A stretch of 64,000 nt of DNA, from NCBI RefSeq assembly GCF_007754425.1, contig NZ_CP037452.1, positions 62,001 to 126,000 on the forward strand, written 5' to 3'. The translations under genes were made by a program, and so were the position numbers. This document shows, one piece after another, positions 10,001 through 17,689 of this stretch. Source of the stretch: Gimesia fumaroli (GTDB taxonomy: Bacteria; Planctomycetota; Planctomycetia; Planctomycetales; Planctomycetaceae). A model generated the notes under the pieces. That model made no database searches, was not told where the DNA came from, and worked only from the letters and a program-made list of their open reading frames with translations. Position 1 is the stretch's first letter; each line of letters starts with the position of its first letter.

Positions 10001-10300
10001 AGAGGGCCGCTCCTCAGAGGATCTTGCCAGAAACGAACGGTCGACGGAATTTGTGTTTTCCTTCAACAGGGAAACCGTCAACAGACTGTTTCCCGAAGAC
10101 TGCATGCAGAACGTGATCGCCGGACTGAGCAAGACCAGGATTAACGCTGTGCCCAACACGCCATACCGAACCGCAGGATTACGGCGGAGGCAAGTGGCAA
10201 ACAATAAACTCACCGCAGTGACAAACGTGATTTGCAACAGCACATTGATGCCCCCAATCAGGAGCTGATCACCGGGATTCCCGAAATGTAATAGCATCAT
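7088..10300 (-). CDS. BlaR1-type M56 metallopeptidase with carboxypeptidase-regulatory tail
   Basis: A 1070-residue membrane protein. TM segments lie at about residues 14-37, 43-66 and 174-197. The M56 zinc site is HEMAH at residues 273-277, with a downstream AREEVCD block (about 312-317) supplying the third ligand. Another TM segment is near residue 390. The remaining ~640 residues are repeated Ig-like carboxypeptidase-regulatory domains (such as VRGTITGPDEKPAAGARV and VIDAVTGQPLSGASV), replacing the beta-lactam-binding sensor domain of classical BlaR1. In the family, the peptidase is activated by an extracellular signal and leads to loss of the BlaI repressor. The start overlaps the upstream blaI stop by 4 bp, so the genes are translationally coupled. 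The signal sensed is unknown. Confidence 0.9.
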   Translation of the reverse strand: MMLLHFGNPGDQLLIGGINVLLQITFVTAVSLLFATCLRRNPAVRYGVLGTALILVLLSPAITFCMQSSGNSLLTVSLLKENTNSVDRSFLARSSEERPSSAALLHHDSSKETTHRQQPTIVNVLNQTEQKPDTETLQAGSLIKLTRAQQASTADSQTGPARDSRVGSLLRTIMPGLLLIWLSGTLLLLVRLVFGWCRLAFILRSAKPNTNPLLAEVLELAGRLFPELRLPELVLSQHVASPVSTGLLRPRVVLPERTVWQIDPESLREIFIHEMAHLARRDQVILLIQNLVSALFWLHPLVNVLNRRLAQAREEVCDNYVLVTTEASCYSRTLLALARLSEPERFQPGTIGLFTSRWKLEDRVAGLLDEKRSRLTQLSKNKILSLIALTLVMAVGIAGGTITVAQTKTNSTKEQTPDKQNTAPKKQPLIVRGTITGPDEKPAAGARVAVVASKKNDGWPLTRELLGEGVTDTAGYFELSLKNYSSKIHSLPSLIARTNQSGFAWRTVDLTSNPTQADLKLPPEQLIQVRFVNPEGRPAAQLPVELTSIFPTSKDQMHLEPALGIAGPTSKSKIWPTSLQTDAQGLLTLRNIAAGNGLFLKITGTEDFAPQSLLLNSGLPGERGENDGTYRAIFKNIKPGEIATIVLSPAQFFEGIVLLGESSKPAANARITIWASQQEQYGSMHSIEGKTDEAGRFRLNPQPGVRFGIIAYPPAGTPYQTRELKDLRWRPVAASKNIEIKLGKVALAQGTVIDAVTGQPLSGASVQYYPESTNNKNTSDDIITGWQGIQKTDAAGYFSIPVLPGPGTLLFHAAENNYILQERGSQQLYSGKPGGTRMYAHAFQKINPAKDEILKPMKIELQPGKTISGTIVDEQGQPIQHALMISRLKIQPASPDWRGFPDEVNNGTFELHGLREGIEYPVYFLDPQNQLGAAAKISTKTQEPKIVLKPCGSASARFVDLKGEPIVGKMLGSLYLVVTPGQPKYDFLAFQRGETLADEDLVANIDRHNYQLRTTCTTNAKGQLSFPALIPGASYRSTAVVDGLPKVTHEFILQPGERFDMGDIEVQLNE

Positions 10301-10716
10301 GACGATTCCTTTCGTCGTTGAGAAGAATGTTTCTGTTTCGTTTCTGCTGCTTCAATCATGGTGCGAATCCGTTCGGCTTCATCAGAGGAAAGCCCCCGGT
10401 ATTCCAGGAGTGCGGTGACCATTTCTTCCGCAGAACCGGCAAAAAAACGGTCCACCATCTGGGAGACCTTGGCACCAAGTGAGACCGTGCGCGGCCGTTT
10501 CGCAGAATAGACGAAGGTACGTCCCTCCTGGCGGTGTTTCAGCCAGCCTTTTTCCTCCAGCCGCACGATCATGGTCTGCACGGTATTGCGCGCCAGCTCT
10601 CGTCGTTCGGCCAGTGCATCGCGGACTTCACTGACAGTGATTTCCCCGCGATTCCACACGAGTTCCATAATCTCCCGCTGCGCATCGGTCAGCGGCGCCG
10701 TATCTGCTTTCGTCAT
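10297..10716 (-). CDS. BlaI/MecI/CopY family transcriptional repressor (pair 1)
   Basis: This 139-residue protein has the BlaI winged helix near its N-terminus: LTDAQREIMELVWNRGEITVSEV, then ARNTVQTMIVRLEEKGWL as recognition helix and wing, and a C-terminal dimerisation region with VDRFFAGSAEEMVTALLE. BlaI proteins bind TACA-N-TGTA palindromes as dimers and are inactivated through the partner M56 protein. Two such sites lie directly upstream, so autoregulation of blaI-blaR1 is expected. AGGAG precedes the ATG. The gene overlaps the M56 gene by ATGA. Confidence 0.93.
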   Translation of the reverse strand: MTKADTAPLTDAQREIMELVWNRGEITVSEVRDALAERRELARNTVQTMIVRLEEKGWLKHRQEGRTFVYSAKRPRTVSLGAKVSQMVDRFFAGSAEEMVTALLEYRGLSSDEAERIRTMIEAAETKQKHSSQRRKESS

Positions 10717-10737
10717 ATCATGCTCCTGAATCAGTTG

Positions 10738-10784
10738 CCTACATATTGTAGGTTATTAATACCTACGAAGTGTAGGTGAGTCAA
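10738..10784 (-). promoter_or_regulatory. blaI pair 1 promoter with two operators
   Basis: On the minus strand the -35 is TTGACT (10784-10779) and the -10 is TATTAA (10761-10756), with a 17-bp spacer. The spacer contains CCTACACTTCGTAGG (10776-10762), a near-perfect palindrome. Immediately after the -10 lies CCTACAATATGTAGG (10752-10738), a perfect palindrome with a 3-bp centre. Both fit the TACA/TGTA BlaI operator pattern, and their centres are 24 bp apart, placing two dimers on roughly one DNA face across the promoter. Repression by occlusion is the natural reading. Confidence 0.85.
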
Positions 10785-10815
10785 GAGGAGATTTCGAAAA
10801 GCGAACACTTTGTCC

Positions 10816-11607
10816 TCAGGCGTTTTCCGTGATCTGATCAAAGCCGGGGATCGAGTCTGGCAGTTCGGTCACATCGTGATAACCGCAGTAGCTGAGTTCT
10901 TCACCCGCCTGGGAAATGACGGTGCGTAATTTTGCCAGTGATTCCAGTCGTCGCGCGTTGTCGTCGGCGCGAATTTCCGCCAGCTTGCTGATAGGGTGCT
11001 GCGGATCATCGAGTTCGCCACGCAGGTAATAGGCGTCCCCTACGTGCAGGAACCAGTGACACTCTGTTTGAATGGCGACTCCACAATGGCCGTGCGTGTG
11101 ACCGAATAGCGGAATCAACCGGATGTCATCATTGAGCGCGGTATCGACACAACGTGAGGGCAAGCCAAACCAGTCGGCATCGTTCGTTTCGTAGGTGACC
11201 CATTTGGGACGATTCGCAAATTGAGCCCTTTGATAGCGGGAGTTGTTCGCATCCAGGTTCTGTTTTTCTTCCGCCGCCAGATGCACGAAGGCTTCCGGAA
11301 AATCGGTCAGCCCACCCACATGATCAGGATCGCAGTGCGTCAGCACAATGTCGGTCACATCGTCTGCAGAAAATCCCCGTTGCTCTATCTGACACAGGGC
11401 CGTCATGGCAGGCAGGAACTGAAAGCCGGCTGTCTCGATCGCCTCTTGCCCAACGCGTTCTGTCGGGTTGGCGATATCATGTGTGCCGATGCCCGTATCG
11501 ATTAATACCAGCCCGGCGTTGCCTTCAAGGATCAGACAGTGACAGCAGGCGGGCGGAAAGGGGGGCGCATGCAGCCAGCCGAAATTAGCATGTTGGAGTT
11601 CGGACAT
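10816..11607 (-). CDS. MBL-fold metallo-hydrolase
   Basis: This 263-residue cytosolic protein has the metallo-beta-lactamase fold: LVLIDTGIG at the first metal-fold strand, then THCDPDHVGG (the HxHxDH site in the HxDxDH variant), PLFGHTHGHCG and HVGDAYYLRGEL downstream. Length and motifs match lactonase/glyoxalase-like members of the superfamily. The second histidine is replaced by Asp, which is known in some subfamilies, so metal binding is probably kept. The substrate cannot be deduced. The 3' end lies just upstream of the blaI operators; the beta-helix gene lies 27 bp upstream in the same direction, so the two may be co-transcribed. Confidence 0.88.
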   Translation of the reverse strand: MSELQHANFGWLHAPPFPPACCHCLILEGNAGLVLIDTGIGTHDIANPTERVGQEAIETAGFQFLPAMTALCQIEQRGFSADDVTDIVLTHCDPDHVGGLTDFPEAFVHLAAEEKQNLDANNSRYQRAQFANRPKWVTYETNDADWFGLPSRCVDTALNDDIRLIPLFGHTHGHCGVAIQTECHWFLHVGDAYYLRGELDDPQHPISKLAEIRADDNARRLESLAKLRTVISQAGEELSYCGYHDVTELPDSIPGFDQITENA

Positions 11608-11634
11608 GATTTCGCCTTAATACAGTTACGTTGA

Positions 11635-13857
11635 TCAGTCTTGAGATCTTCTGACCGGCAGCTCCCGCCGAAATTCATCTTGATAGAGACCGATCTTGTC
11701 AAAGGGAATCGGTTCAAAGGCGATCTTGGGTGTGAGCAGTTTCGGATCCTGTTCCAGCGTCAGTTTCCCGCTGCTGTTTCTGGTCAGGCCCAGCGGAATC
11801 GGTTTGGTGGAACTCCCCTCCAGGTTGGTAAAACCTTTCAGATCCTTGGTCATGCCAATCCCGCTTGGCGCGCCCGTGGTATTCACGGCGAGGTTGTTTT
11901 TTATCTCGAATTTATCGAGCAGCTGTTTGACTTGGCCGCCCAGATGACAGACTTCTTTGGTGCAGTTCACAAACACATTTCGCTCGATCGGGTTGTATAA
12001 GGGTTCGCGGGGTGAGTCGCTCATGATCTTCGCCAGATGGGGATACCGGGTGCTCCAGGGCGGATTTTTGTAGTTCATCTTTTCTGCTCTCTCTTCTAAA
12101 TTCCAGCCGGCCGACTTCGGGTTGTTCCACTGTTTCCAGGTCATGCCTCGTGAATCGACGTGCAGACCAATGGCACAGTCGAGCACCAGGTTATTCAGAA
12201 TCGGATTATCCCTGCCGCCACCGATCATAATGGCCCGACCCGAGCGATAAAATACGTTGCCTTCTACTGTGTCGCCGCTGTCACAATCATCCAGGTAGAC
12301 GCCCATCGTATTCACGTGCGACGCATCGCCGCCTCCCAGGTTGTGAATGAAGTTGTGGCGTAGCAGATTCCCCTGACTGGTCCAGTCGCGTCCTGTGTAA
12401 AACGCGCCCGAGTCGCCGGTCTCCATCACCACGCGGTAGATTTCGTTGCGTTCGAACCGATTCTCATTGCCGCCATACAGAATCGCATTATGGGGGGCAT
12501 CATGAATGCAGTTGTTCTCCACAATCTGACCACAGCCATGGGCGTAGATCCCCGGCGCATACGTCCGTTGAAACAGTCCGTAATCGTGAATGTGGTTGTT
12601 GATCGCGCGGTTATTGGCCCGCTTGAGTTGTTTCCGATCCCCGCCGGACAGGGAAATGCCACGCGTGCCCAGATTGAAGAGATCGCAACTGCGGATCGTA
12701 TTATTTTCGCCGACAACCGAAATGCCGCTGCTGCCCAGGTTCGCAATCACGCAGCCAACAATTTCGATGCCTTCCGTATTCCGCAAATCAATGCCCGAAC
12801 CATGACTAAATTCGATGTTCAAACCTTCAAACCGCATGTGACGCGCGCCCTCGATTTTGAGCAACGGCGCGGTGAGTCGCGCCAGCACAATCGTGGCGGC
12901 GTCTAAACTTTTGGTGGGATAAAAATAGAGCTGCATTTTTTCGCGATCGAGATACCATTCGCCTGGCGCGTCCAGTTCTTCCAACGCGTTGAGTGCGAAG
13001 AAGCGGCGTTCTTTCGCGCCCCAGGTCCCGCCCATGATCCCGTAATTGTGAGGCGCCGCCAGCTTGATGATTTTCTTTTCAGGATCGTAGTCGGCGACGC
13101 GAATGGCTTCATCGCTCCAGTCGTGCGTCCAGTAACCGAGCAGCCAGACTCCTTGATCCAGGTTCCAACGTGCCGGTCGAGGATCGTCGAACACAAACGA
13201 GCCGGGGTGCAGTTTTTGCTTGGCCGGGTCTTTGGCCTTGGGGTCGGGCAGGCCTTTGTCGATTGCTTTGGTAAACGACGCCCAGCCCGCGTTGTCTGCA
13301 TCGGCATTCGGCCAGCGGGCCAGTGTCATCGGCGCACCATCCATGTACAACCAGGGACCCGTGGGCACACCCCGATACGAGGGTTTGAATTCGGCAAACG
13401 CCCCTCGCGAGACCGGCGTCAGGTTATAGACCCGCACATGATCCCGGGCCGCTTCCGGGATCCGTTTTAAGATGTTTTCGTCGGTTACCGCTTTGAACAA
13501 AGCCGCATCCAGAGTGACGCCTCCCTGAAGTCGGACCGTACCGGACTCGGTTGCCCGGTACACGACCGGGTTCTTTTTCGTGCCGCCATCAGTTTTGTCG
13601 AATTTCAGCGACGAAGAAAATTCATACACGCCCGGCTCAATGTTCACAGTCACTACATCGCCGGCCTTCAATTGACCCTGCTGACGGGCTTTTCGAATTG
13701 CGTCCCGTGCGTCATTGATTGTGCGGAACGGTTTTTCTTTAGTCCCTTGTACGTCCGGCGTAGCATCGGCTTTCACGTATAAATTCAGATCCGCCTCGCT
13801 ACGATTCGGAAAACAGAGTGCGAACAAACAGACCAGAACAGCTAAATAGAACTTCAT
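11635..13857 (-). CDS. Exported right-handed parallel beta-helix protein (possible glycosidase or polysaccharide lyase)
   Basis: A 740-residue protein with a signal peptide (MKFYLAVLVCLFALCF, cut near SEA-D). The N-terminal block LYVKADATPDVQGTKEKPF, then INDARDAIRK and VNIEPGVYEF, is the typical start of pectate-lyase-like beta-helix proteins. From about residue 340 to 560 there are repeated helix rungs (such as MRFEGLNIEFSHGSGIDLRNT, IVGCVIANLGSSGISV and IRSCDLFNLGTRGISL). Architecture resembles family GH141-like and other beta-helix CAZymes, but catalytic residues were not assigned. It probably acts on an extracellular polysaccharide. Downstream, the MBL gene follows in the same direction. 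Confidence 0.82.
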   Translation of the reverse strand: MKFYLAVLVCLFALCFPNRSEADLNLYVKADATPDVQGTKEKPFRTINDARDAIRKARQQGQLKAGDVVTVNIEPGVYEFSSSLKFDKTDGGTKKNPVVYRATESGTVRLQGGVTLDAALFKAVTDENILKRIPEAARDHVRVYNLTPVSRGAFAEFKPSYRGVPTGPWLYMDGAPMTLARWPNADADNAGWASFTKAIDKGLPDPKAKDPAKQKLHPGSFVFDDPRPARWNLDQGVWLLGYWTHDWSDEAIRVADYDPEKKIIKLAAPHNYGIMGGTWGAKERRFFALNALEELDAPGEWYLDREKMQLYFYPTKSLDAATIVLARLTAPLLKIEGARHMRFEGLNIEFSHGSGIDLRNTEGIEIVGCVIANLGSSGISVVGENNTIRSCDLFNLGTRGISLSGGDRKQLKRANNRAINNHIHDYGLFQRTYAPGIYAHGCGQIVENNCIHDAPHNAILYGGNENRFERNEIYRVVMETGDSGAFYTGRDWTSQGNLLRHNFIHNLGGGDASHVNTMGVYLDDCDSGDTVEGNVFYRSGRAIMIGGGRDNPILNNLVLDCAIGLHVDSRGMTWKQWNNPKSAGWNLEERAEKMNYKNPPWSTRYPHLAKIMSDSPREPLYNPIERNVFVNCTKEVCHLGGQVKQLLDKFEIKNNLAVNTTGAPSGIGMTKDLKGFTNLEGSSTKPIPLGLTRNSSGKLTLEQDPKLLTPKIAFEPIPFDKIGLYQDEFRRELPVRRSQD

Positions 13858-13944
13858 GAAGCGTCACCTGATAGTCAATCAAAAAAGTTGTATCAAACAG
13901 ATCGAATATAGTTCAGGATGACACTGGGCGTCAAACTACCAGCC

Positions 13945-15135
13945 TCAGCGAAGTTTGCTATGCACCTCTTCCAGGACATGCCGGTGGAACAGATAGCCGA
14001 ACCCCGCTTTTTCCAGACGGAAAATCAATTCGTTTCTAGTGCTGGACAATTTCTCGGCGCATGCCTCAACTGACCAGTTGCTGTCAGCCAACTGCATCAG
14101 CAGATAAGCGCGTCGGCACTGTGCCGCTGAAAGACGGTAGGTTTTCAAATACTCCAATGTACCGTTTTTGCGCACAATCGATTCGCCAATATGGTTTTCT
14201 GCTTTCGGATTCAATTCCGTCATAAAACGTTGCAGCTGGAACGGCCCCATACGGTAAACCATCTCATGCCGTACCGGACAGTCCAACAGATTGTCTGACA
14301 TCAGTCGATGCAATTTATCCCAGTCCGACCGTACGCGGGCCACCTCAGATCGTAGATCTTTCATCGAACGCACCCGGCGGACGTCGATGGCATCCGGATC
14401 AAGACAGTTTTCCTGCGCGTACAGACCATAGTAATACAGCAACTCGCCATAATCGTCCGTGAGCAGTGTCTCATGGAGTGCACGGTAATCATCGGGATGA
14501 GACACAATGAACGCTGAAGCCAGCGCATCACCGACGAAGACCAGCGAACCGACCTGGTTGGTATGAATCTCAAACACACGCAACGCGTCTTCCAATCCTT
14601 TGATCCAGCGGCCTGGAATCGTCGTTTCAGAGCGCGGACTCAACCCATCGCGGATTGCTGCCCGGGAATACTCTTCCCAGATAATGTTGGGGCCACCAAA
14701 ATGCAGCGAGAGAAAACCTTCCAGAGAAACATCCATCGGTAGAAACCGCAGGCGATTTCGGTCTTCGCGAGCCCGCATTTTTTTCATGACGCGTGCCGTC
14801 ATGAATCCCAGGTCATGGGCTGTCCCATCACTGGTTTTCGTCGATTTATTGGATCGAATCTGCGTACCGTAGGCGACCGCCGGTGAACCATCGGACGTCC
14901 AGTCCGCGATGAAGGCGTGTGGGATGTAAGAGTAATACGCCGTTTTATTGTCAATTTGAATGGCGGCGATGTCCTCGTAATAAGGGCGTTTTGTCAGACG
15001 CAAATCTTCGCGCACCTGTTTGCGCAGCACAGGAACCAGCCGCACGCCTCCCAATACCTGAGAGGGGGCAAGTGTCAGACCTTTCAGAGAAATGGTTTCC
15101 AGACAATCGGTTGTTTTGGGTTGTTTATGTTCCAT
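13945..15135 (-). CDS. ARPP-like protein of a Ro60/vWA cassette
   Basis: This 396-residue soluble protein starts with LKGLTLAPSQVLGGVRLVPVL and contains AVAYGTQIRS, RLRFLPMDVSLEGFLSLHFGG, then ALRVFEIHTNQVGSLVFVGDALASAF and HPDDYRALHETLL. From memory of the families this resembles the ARPP domains (ADP-ribosylglycohydrolase and rhodanese-phosphatase associated); the assignment is tentative. The C-terminus (about residues 340-385: LADSNWSVEACAEKLSSTRNEL then LEKAGF) resembles a Fis-type helix-turn-helix, suggesting nucleic-acid contact. The start overlaps the upstream vWA gene by 11 bp, so the two are coupled and probably act together. Function is unknown; an RNA-linked role is inferred from the partner. 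Confidence 0.65.
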   Translation of the reverse strand: MEHKQPKTTDCLETISLKGLTLAPSQVLGGVRLVPVLRKQVREDLRLTKRPYYEDIAAIQIDNKTAYYSYIPHAFIADWTSDGSPAVAYGTQIRSNKSTKTSDGTAHDLGFMTARVMKKMRAREDRNRLRFLPMDVSLEGFLSLHFGGPNIIWEEYSRAAIRDGLSPRSETTIPGRWIKGLEDALRVFEIHTNQVGSLVFVGDALASAFIVSHPDDYRALHETLLTDDYGELLYYYGLYAQENCLDPDAIDVRRVRSMKDLRSEVARVRSDWDKLHRLMSDNLLDCPVRHEMVYRMGPFQLQRFMTELNPKAENHIGESIVRKNGTLEYLKTYRLSAAQCRRAYLLMQLADSNWSVEACAEKLSSTRNELIFRLEKAGFGYLFHRHVLEEVHSKLR

Positions 15136-16588
15136 CTGAGTTGAGCATCCTGTTCACGCGCAATGCCAGATATCGTTCGAGTTCGTCCAGCGTTGCGGTC
15201 CCGGCGGTAAATTTGGCAAATCCCAGCATGATGGGAATGTCTTCCGCATCGCGCAGTCCCACCGTTGGGATTGTCGCTCCCAGGCGACGGGGCGCGTAAT
15301 GATCGGCATCGAACACCGGATTCATGTGGACGATCTCGGGCGTCTCCGCTTTCCCAATTGCGTCCCGGTACACGCGGGCCACCTGATCGACGAGTTGAGG
15401 CGGATCATTTTCGTAACCGTCAGACACAATCACAATCAAATCGGGCCGCCATTCCAGCGCATCCAGCAGTGGTTCCGCGAGCGCCGTCTGGCCTGTCGCG
15501 TACGTCAGTAATTCAAACGGGTTCTCTTTCTGAGTTGGTGTCCAGAAAGCCCGGTATTCGGTCGCCGCTCGGCGCAGCAGAGTGCTGGCGGCCAAGGCGA
15601 CAGCCAGGGGCCGGTTCCGTTTTTCACGGCTGCCGGTTGCAGAACGGCTCCGGTCCAGAATCGTCGCCACGCGATCCAATGAGAGTGGCGCGCGAGTCAA
15701 TGCTTTGTCAGCAGCCGCTTCCAGAGCAGCTTGCAGTTCTTCCGCTCGCGCTGCGTGTTCGCTCTGCTTTAAAGAGAGAATGTAAAGCGCCAGCTTCGTC
15801 AGGCCAGCCCGACTCAGATCGAACTCAATTTCGACGCCTTTCGTTCGCGCAGCAGTTGACTGGAGACGCAGCTTCTCGGCGGCTGTCATTTTTGGTTCGA
15901 TTTTTTTCAAAAACACATCGCGGGGAATCTGGTGCTTCTGAGCCAGTGATTCTGCAACCGTGAACGGCAGCTCATAAATGGCGGCCGCACTGTATTGTGC
16001 CTGCCGATACTGGTTTAGCAATGGCGTCGTGTACGGTTTCTGACTGGGTCGCTCAAACAGAAAACGTCCCAGTTCTGTATCCAATCGAGAATGCACGTGC
16101 GCCGCCGCTGCCCGATATTTATTGCGATACTTGATCGCGTCGAATTCAGGTTCGCGCCGCCAGGCCAGATACGATTTGATCACCGCCCGGGTCCGGCGGT
16201 TATTCACGCGGTTTTGCTGCAGACGGGTAAACAGAGCATACACCCGGTTGGCAGGCAATTTCCGTAGCGCGGTGGCAATCAATGATCCTTCTTCAGTACG
16301 CTGCTTCGTATCAGCGGGCGCACCCGCCTCCAGCAGGTTAAAAATAATCTGCTGCTGATTGAAATGATTAATGCCCGCCGCCAGCGTGCGCGCATAGAGC
16401 AGCCGATAGTTGATCAGCACATAGCGGTGCAGGAATTCAATCGAAACGGACGTGCGATACAGATCGGTGTAATACTCGTTCTGGCGCGTGGCCGCGAAAC
16501 AGGAATTGATAAACATGATCACGTCTTCCCGTTCGCACCGCTCGCGCAGTTGTTCTCGCTCCGTTGGTTGAACCTTCCCGTCTGTCAC
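15125..16588 (-). CDS. Ro60/TROVE-like protein with C-terminal vWA domain
   Basis: A 487-residue soluble protein starting at GTG (16588), with AGGAAA upstream. Residues ~40-290 are nearly all helical and repeat-like, as in the HEAT-type TROVE ring of Ro60/Rsr, including IPRDVFLKKI and TAAEKLRLQSTAAR. Residues ~300-480 form a vWA domain with a full MIDAS: DRSRS (312-316), Thr368 and Asp390 in VIVSDG. TROVE-vWA proteins bind Y RNAs and misfolded or degraded RNA. The overlapping downstream gene is ARPP-like, and a strongly foldable element lies 28 bp upstream. A generic vWA protein of other function remains possible, since TROVE similarity was judged by eye. Confidence 0.65.
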   Translation of the reverse strand: MTDGKVQPTEREQLRERCEREDVIMFINSCFAATRQNEYYTDLYRTSVSIEFLHRYVLINYRLLYARTLAAGINHFNQQQIIFNLLEAGAPADTKQRTEEGSLIATALRKLPANRVYALFTRLQQNRVNNRRTRAVIKSYLAWRREPEFDAIKYRNKYRAAAAHVHSRLDTELGRFLFERPSQKPYTTPLLNQYRQAQYSAAAIYELPFTVAESLAQKHQIPRDVFLKKIEPKMTAAEKLRLQSTAARTKGVEIEFDLSRAGLTKLALYILSLKQSEHAARAEELQAALEAAADKALTRAPLSLDRVATILDRSRSATGSREKRNRPLAVALAASTLLRRAATEYRAFWTPTQKENPFELLTYATGQTALAEPLLDALEWRPDLIVIVSDGYENDPPQLVDQVARVYRDAIGKAETPEIVHMNPVFDADHYAPRRLGATIPTVGLRDAEDIPIMLGFAKFTAGTATLDELERYLALRVNRMLNSDGT

Positions 16589-16615
16589 GGCTCTAGTTTC
16601 CTGATAAAAGAAAAG

Positions 16616-16697
16616 TCCGTTCGGGGAAGATAAGCAGCGACGGGCTAAAAAGCTCTAAAGGCTAACGCGGAAGTCACTCCCAAGTCCCACGAACGGA
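16616..16697 (-). ncRNA. Candidate structured RNA or 5' leader upstream of the Ro60-like gene
   Basis: In the sense of the downstream Ro60-like gene, TCCGTTCG (16697-16690) pairs perfectly with CGAACGGA (16623-16616). The stem continues past one bulged base (16689) as GGG (16688-16686) with CCC (16626-16624), giving 11 bp closing about 60 nt. Inside, GGGAG-UGA-CUUCC makes a 5-bp hairpin, and there are AGC/GCU-rich segments. The 82-nt overall size and bulged closing stem are reminiscent of Y RNAs, but no sequence match to a known Y RNA is claimed. A leader structure or repeated palindromic element is an alternative. A second hairpin, CCCGC-N6-GCGGG, lies at 16709-16724. Confidence 0.35.
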
Positions 16698-16780
16698 TGT
16701 CTGAGTATCCCGCACCAGGGCGGGTAAGGCAAGCTTAGAAGAAAAGACAACAAAGAAGACCAGATGTTCGCCTGTGGAAT

Positions 16781-17464
16781 TCAAATTTCCTTCTTCGAAG
16801 AATCGGTTCGCAATGTGGAGGGGGTTACGGAACCGGTGGGAACATTAGCTTTGCGATACATGCCAACGGCTTCCATTTGTTTCTGAGGGGGGAAGACATA
16901 CTTGCACCCTTCACATTCTGGTTGATAGTGGGGCGAGTGAAAGTCACAGTTAGGGCAGATATACCACATCCAGCTGGATCGAATTCGGTTGGGATTCGCA
17001 TTCGAATTCGCTATAGCAGAGAGTATGTAGTAAGCTCCTTCTTCGACTCCGGATGCGGTTGCACAACCCCACCAGTCTAATTGTTCATAAACATTCGGGT
17101 CATACGAATCACAAAAGTCCTGTGGTTCCTGTTGATTCAGGTGGCCTTTTGACATCCAGGGAAGCAACTCAAACGGAAGCGGGTATTCAACACGATAGGC
17201 AAAAGGTTCGGATCCAAAAGTTTCCACAGATGCAAGCACAGGGACGCGATCCCATTCATCCTGAGAATCACGGGCACAGAAATCCAGAATCCCGAAAGTG
17301 GTGTCACCAATCCAGAAATCAGGTCCGTCAAGAGTTTCAAGATATCGTAACAATTTCAGAATCCCGCGATTTTGACGCTGGCATCGTTCACTCTGCTGCG
17401 GGCCGGGTTCAAACTGTTCCCAGAGTCGATCTCCCCAGTGATGTGTTAAACCAGTGATTTTCAT
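16781..17464 (-). CDS. Hypothetical protein with C-terminal zinc ribbon
   Basis: A protein of about 227 residues that I do not recognise. It begins ITGLTHHWGDRLWEQFEPGP and has acidic, aromatic-rich sequence, including a YEQLDWWGCA motif. Near the C-terminus, ICPNCDFHSPHYQPECEGC gives two CxxC knuckles, i.e. a zinc ribbon. The ATG at 17464 is preferred over the TTG one codon upstream. There is no signal peptide or TM segment. It precedes the structured element and Ro60-like cassette on the same strand with a ~190-bp gap, so shared transcription is possible but not shown. Confidence 0.65.
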   Translation of the reverse strand: MKITGLTHHWGDRLWEQFEPGPQQSERCQRQNRGILKLLRYLETLDGPDFWIGDTTFGILDFCARDSQDEWDRVPVLASVETFGSEPFAYRVEYPLPFELLPWMSKGHLNQQEPQDFCDSYDPNVYEQLDWWGCATASGVEEGAYYILSAIANSNANPNRIRSSWMWYICPNCDFHSPHYQPECEGCKYVFPPQKQMEAVGMYRKANVPTGSVTPSTLRTDSSKKEI

Positions 17465-17601
17465 CAAACATTATTCCTGACATGTAAAAACAGAAACCGA
17501 AATACTAGAAACAGACCGAGTTCCATGCCTTGTTCTTGCTAAGAAGTCAGTCTGTCATCAATTTCCCTGCTATTCGCTTTGTTACAAAGATCAATATTTT
17601 G

Positions 17602-17630
17602 TTGATCCTGGAGATTTATTTCTCTATCTT
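17602..17630 (+). promoter_or_regulatory. Possible promoter of the SUMF1 gene
   Basis: TTGATC (17602-17607) and TATCTT (17625-17630) are separated by 17 bp and lie about 60 bp before the SUMF1 start. Each box matches the sigma-70 consensus at 4 of 6 positions, so this is only suggestive. Confidence 0.3.
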
Positions 17631-17689
17631 AAAGAATGTGTCTCCCGAAATCCTGCCTGCTCAGCTTACCTTAACAAGGAACTCACCCG

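Noticed and set aside
15265-15963. A 232-codon plus-strand frame within the Ro60-like gene
   Set aside because: Antisense to the well-supported vWA gene, and its protein is R/P/S-rich without any motif.
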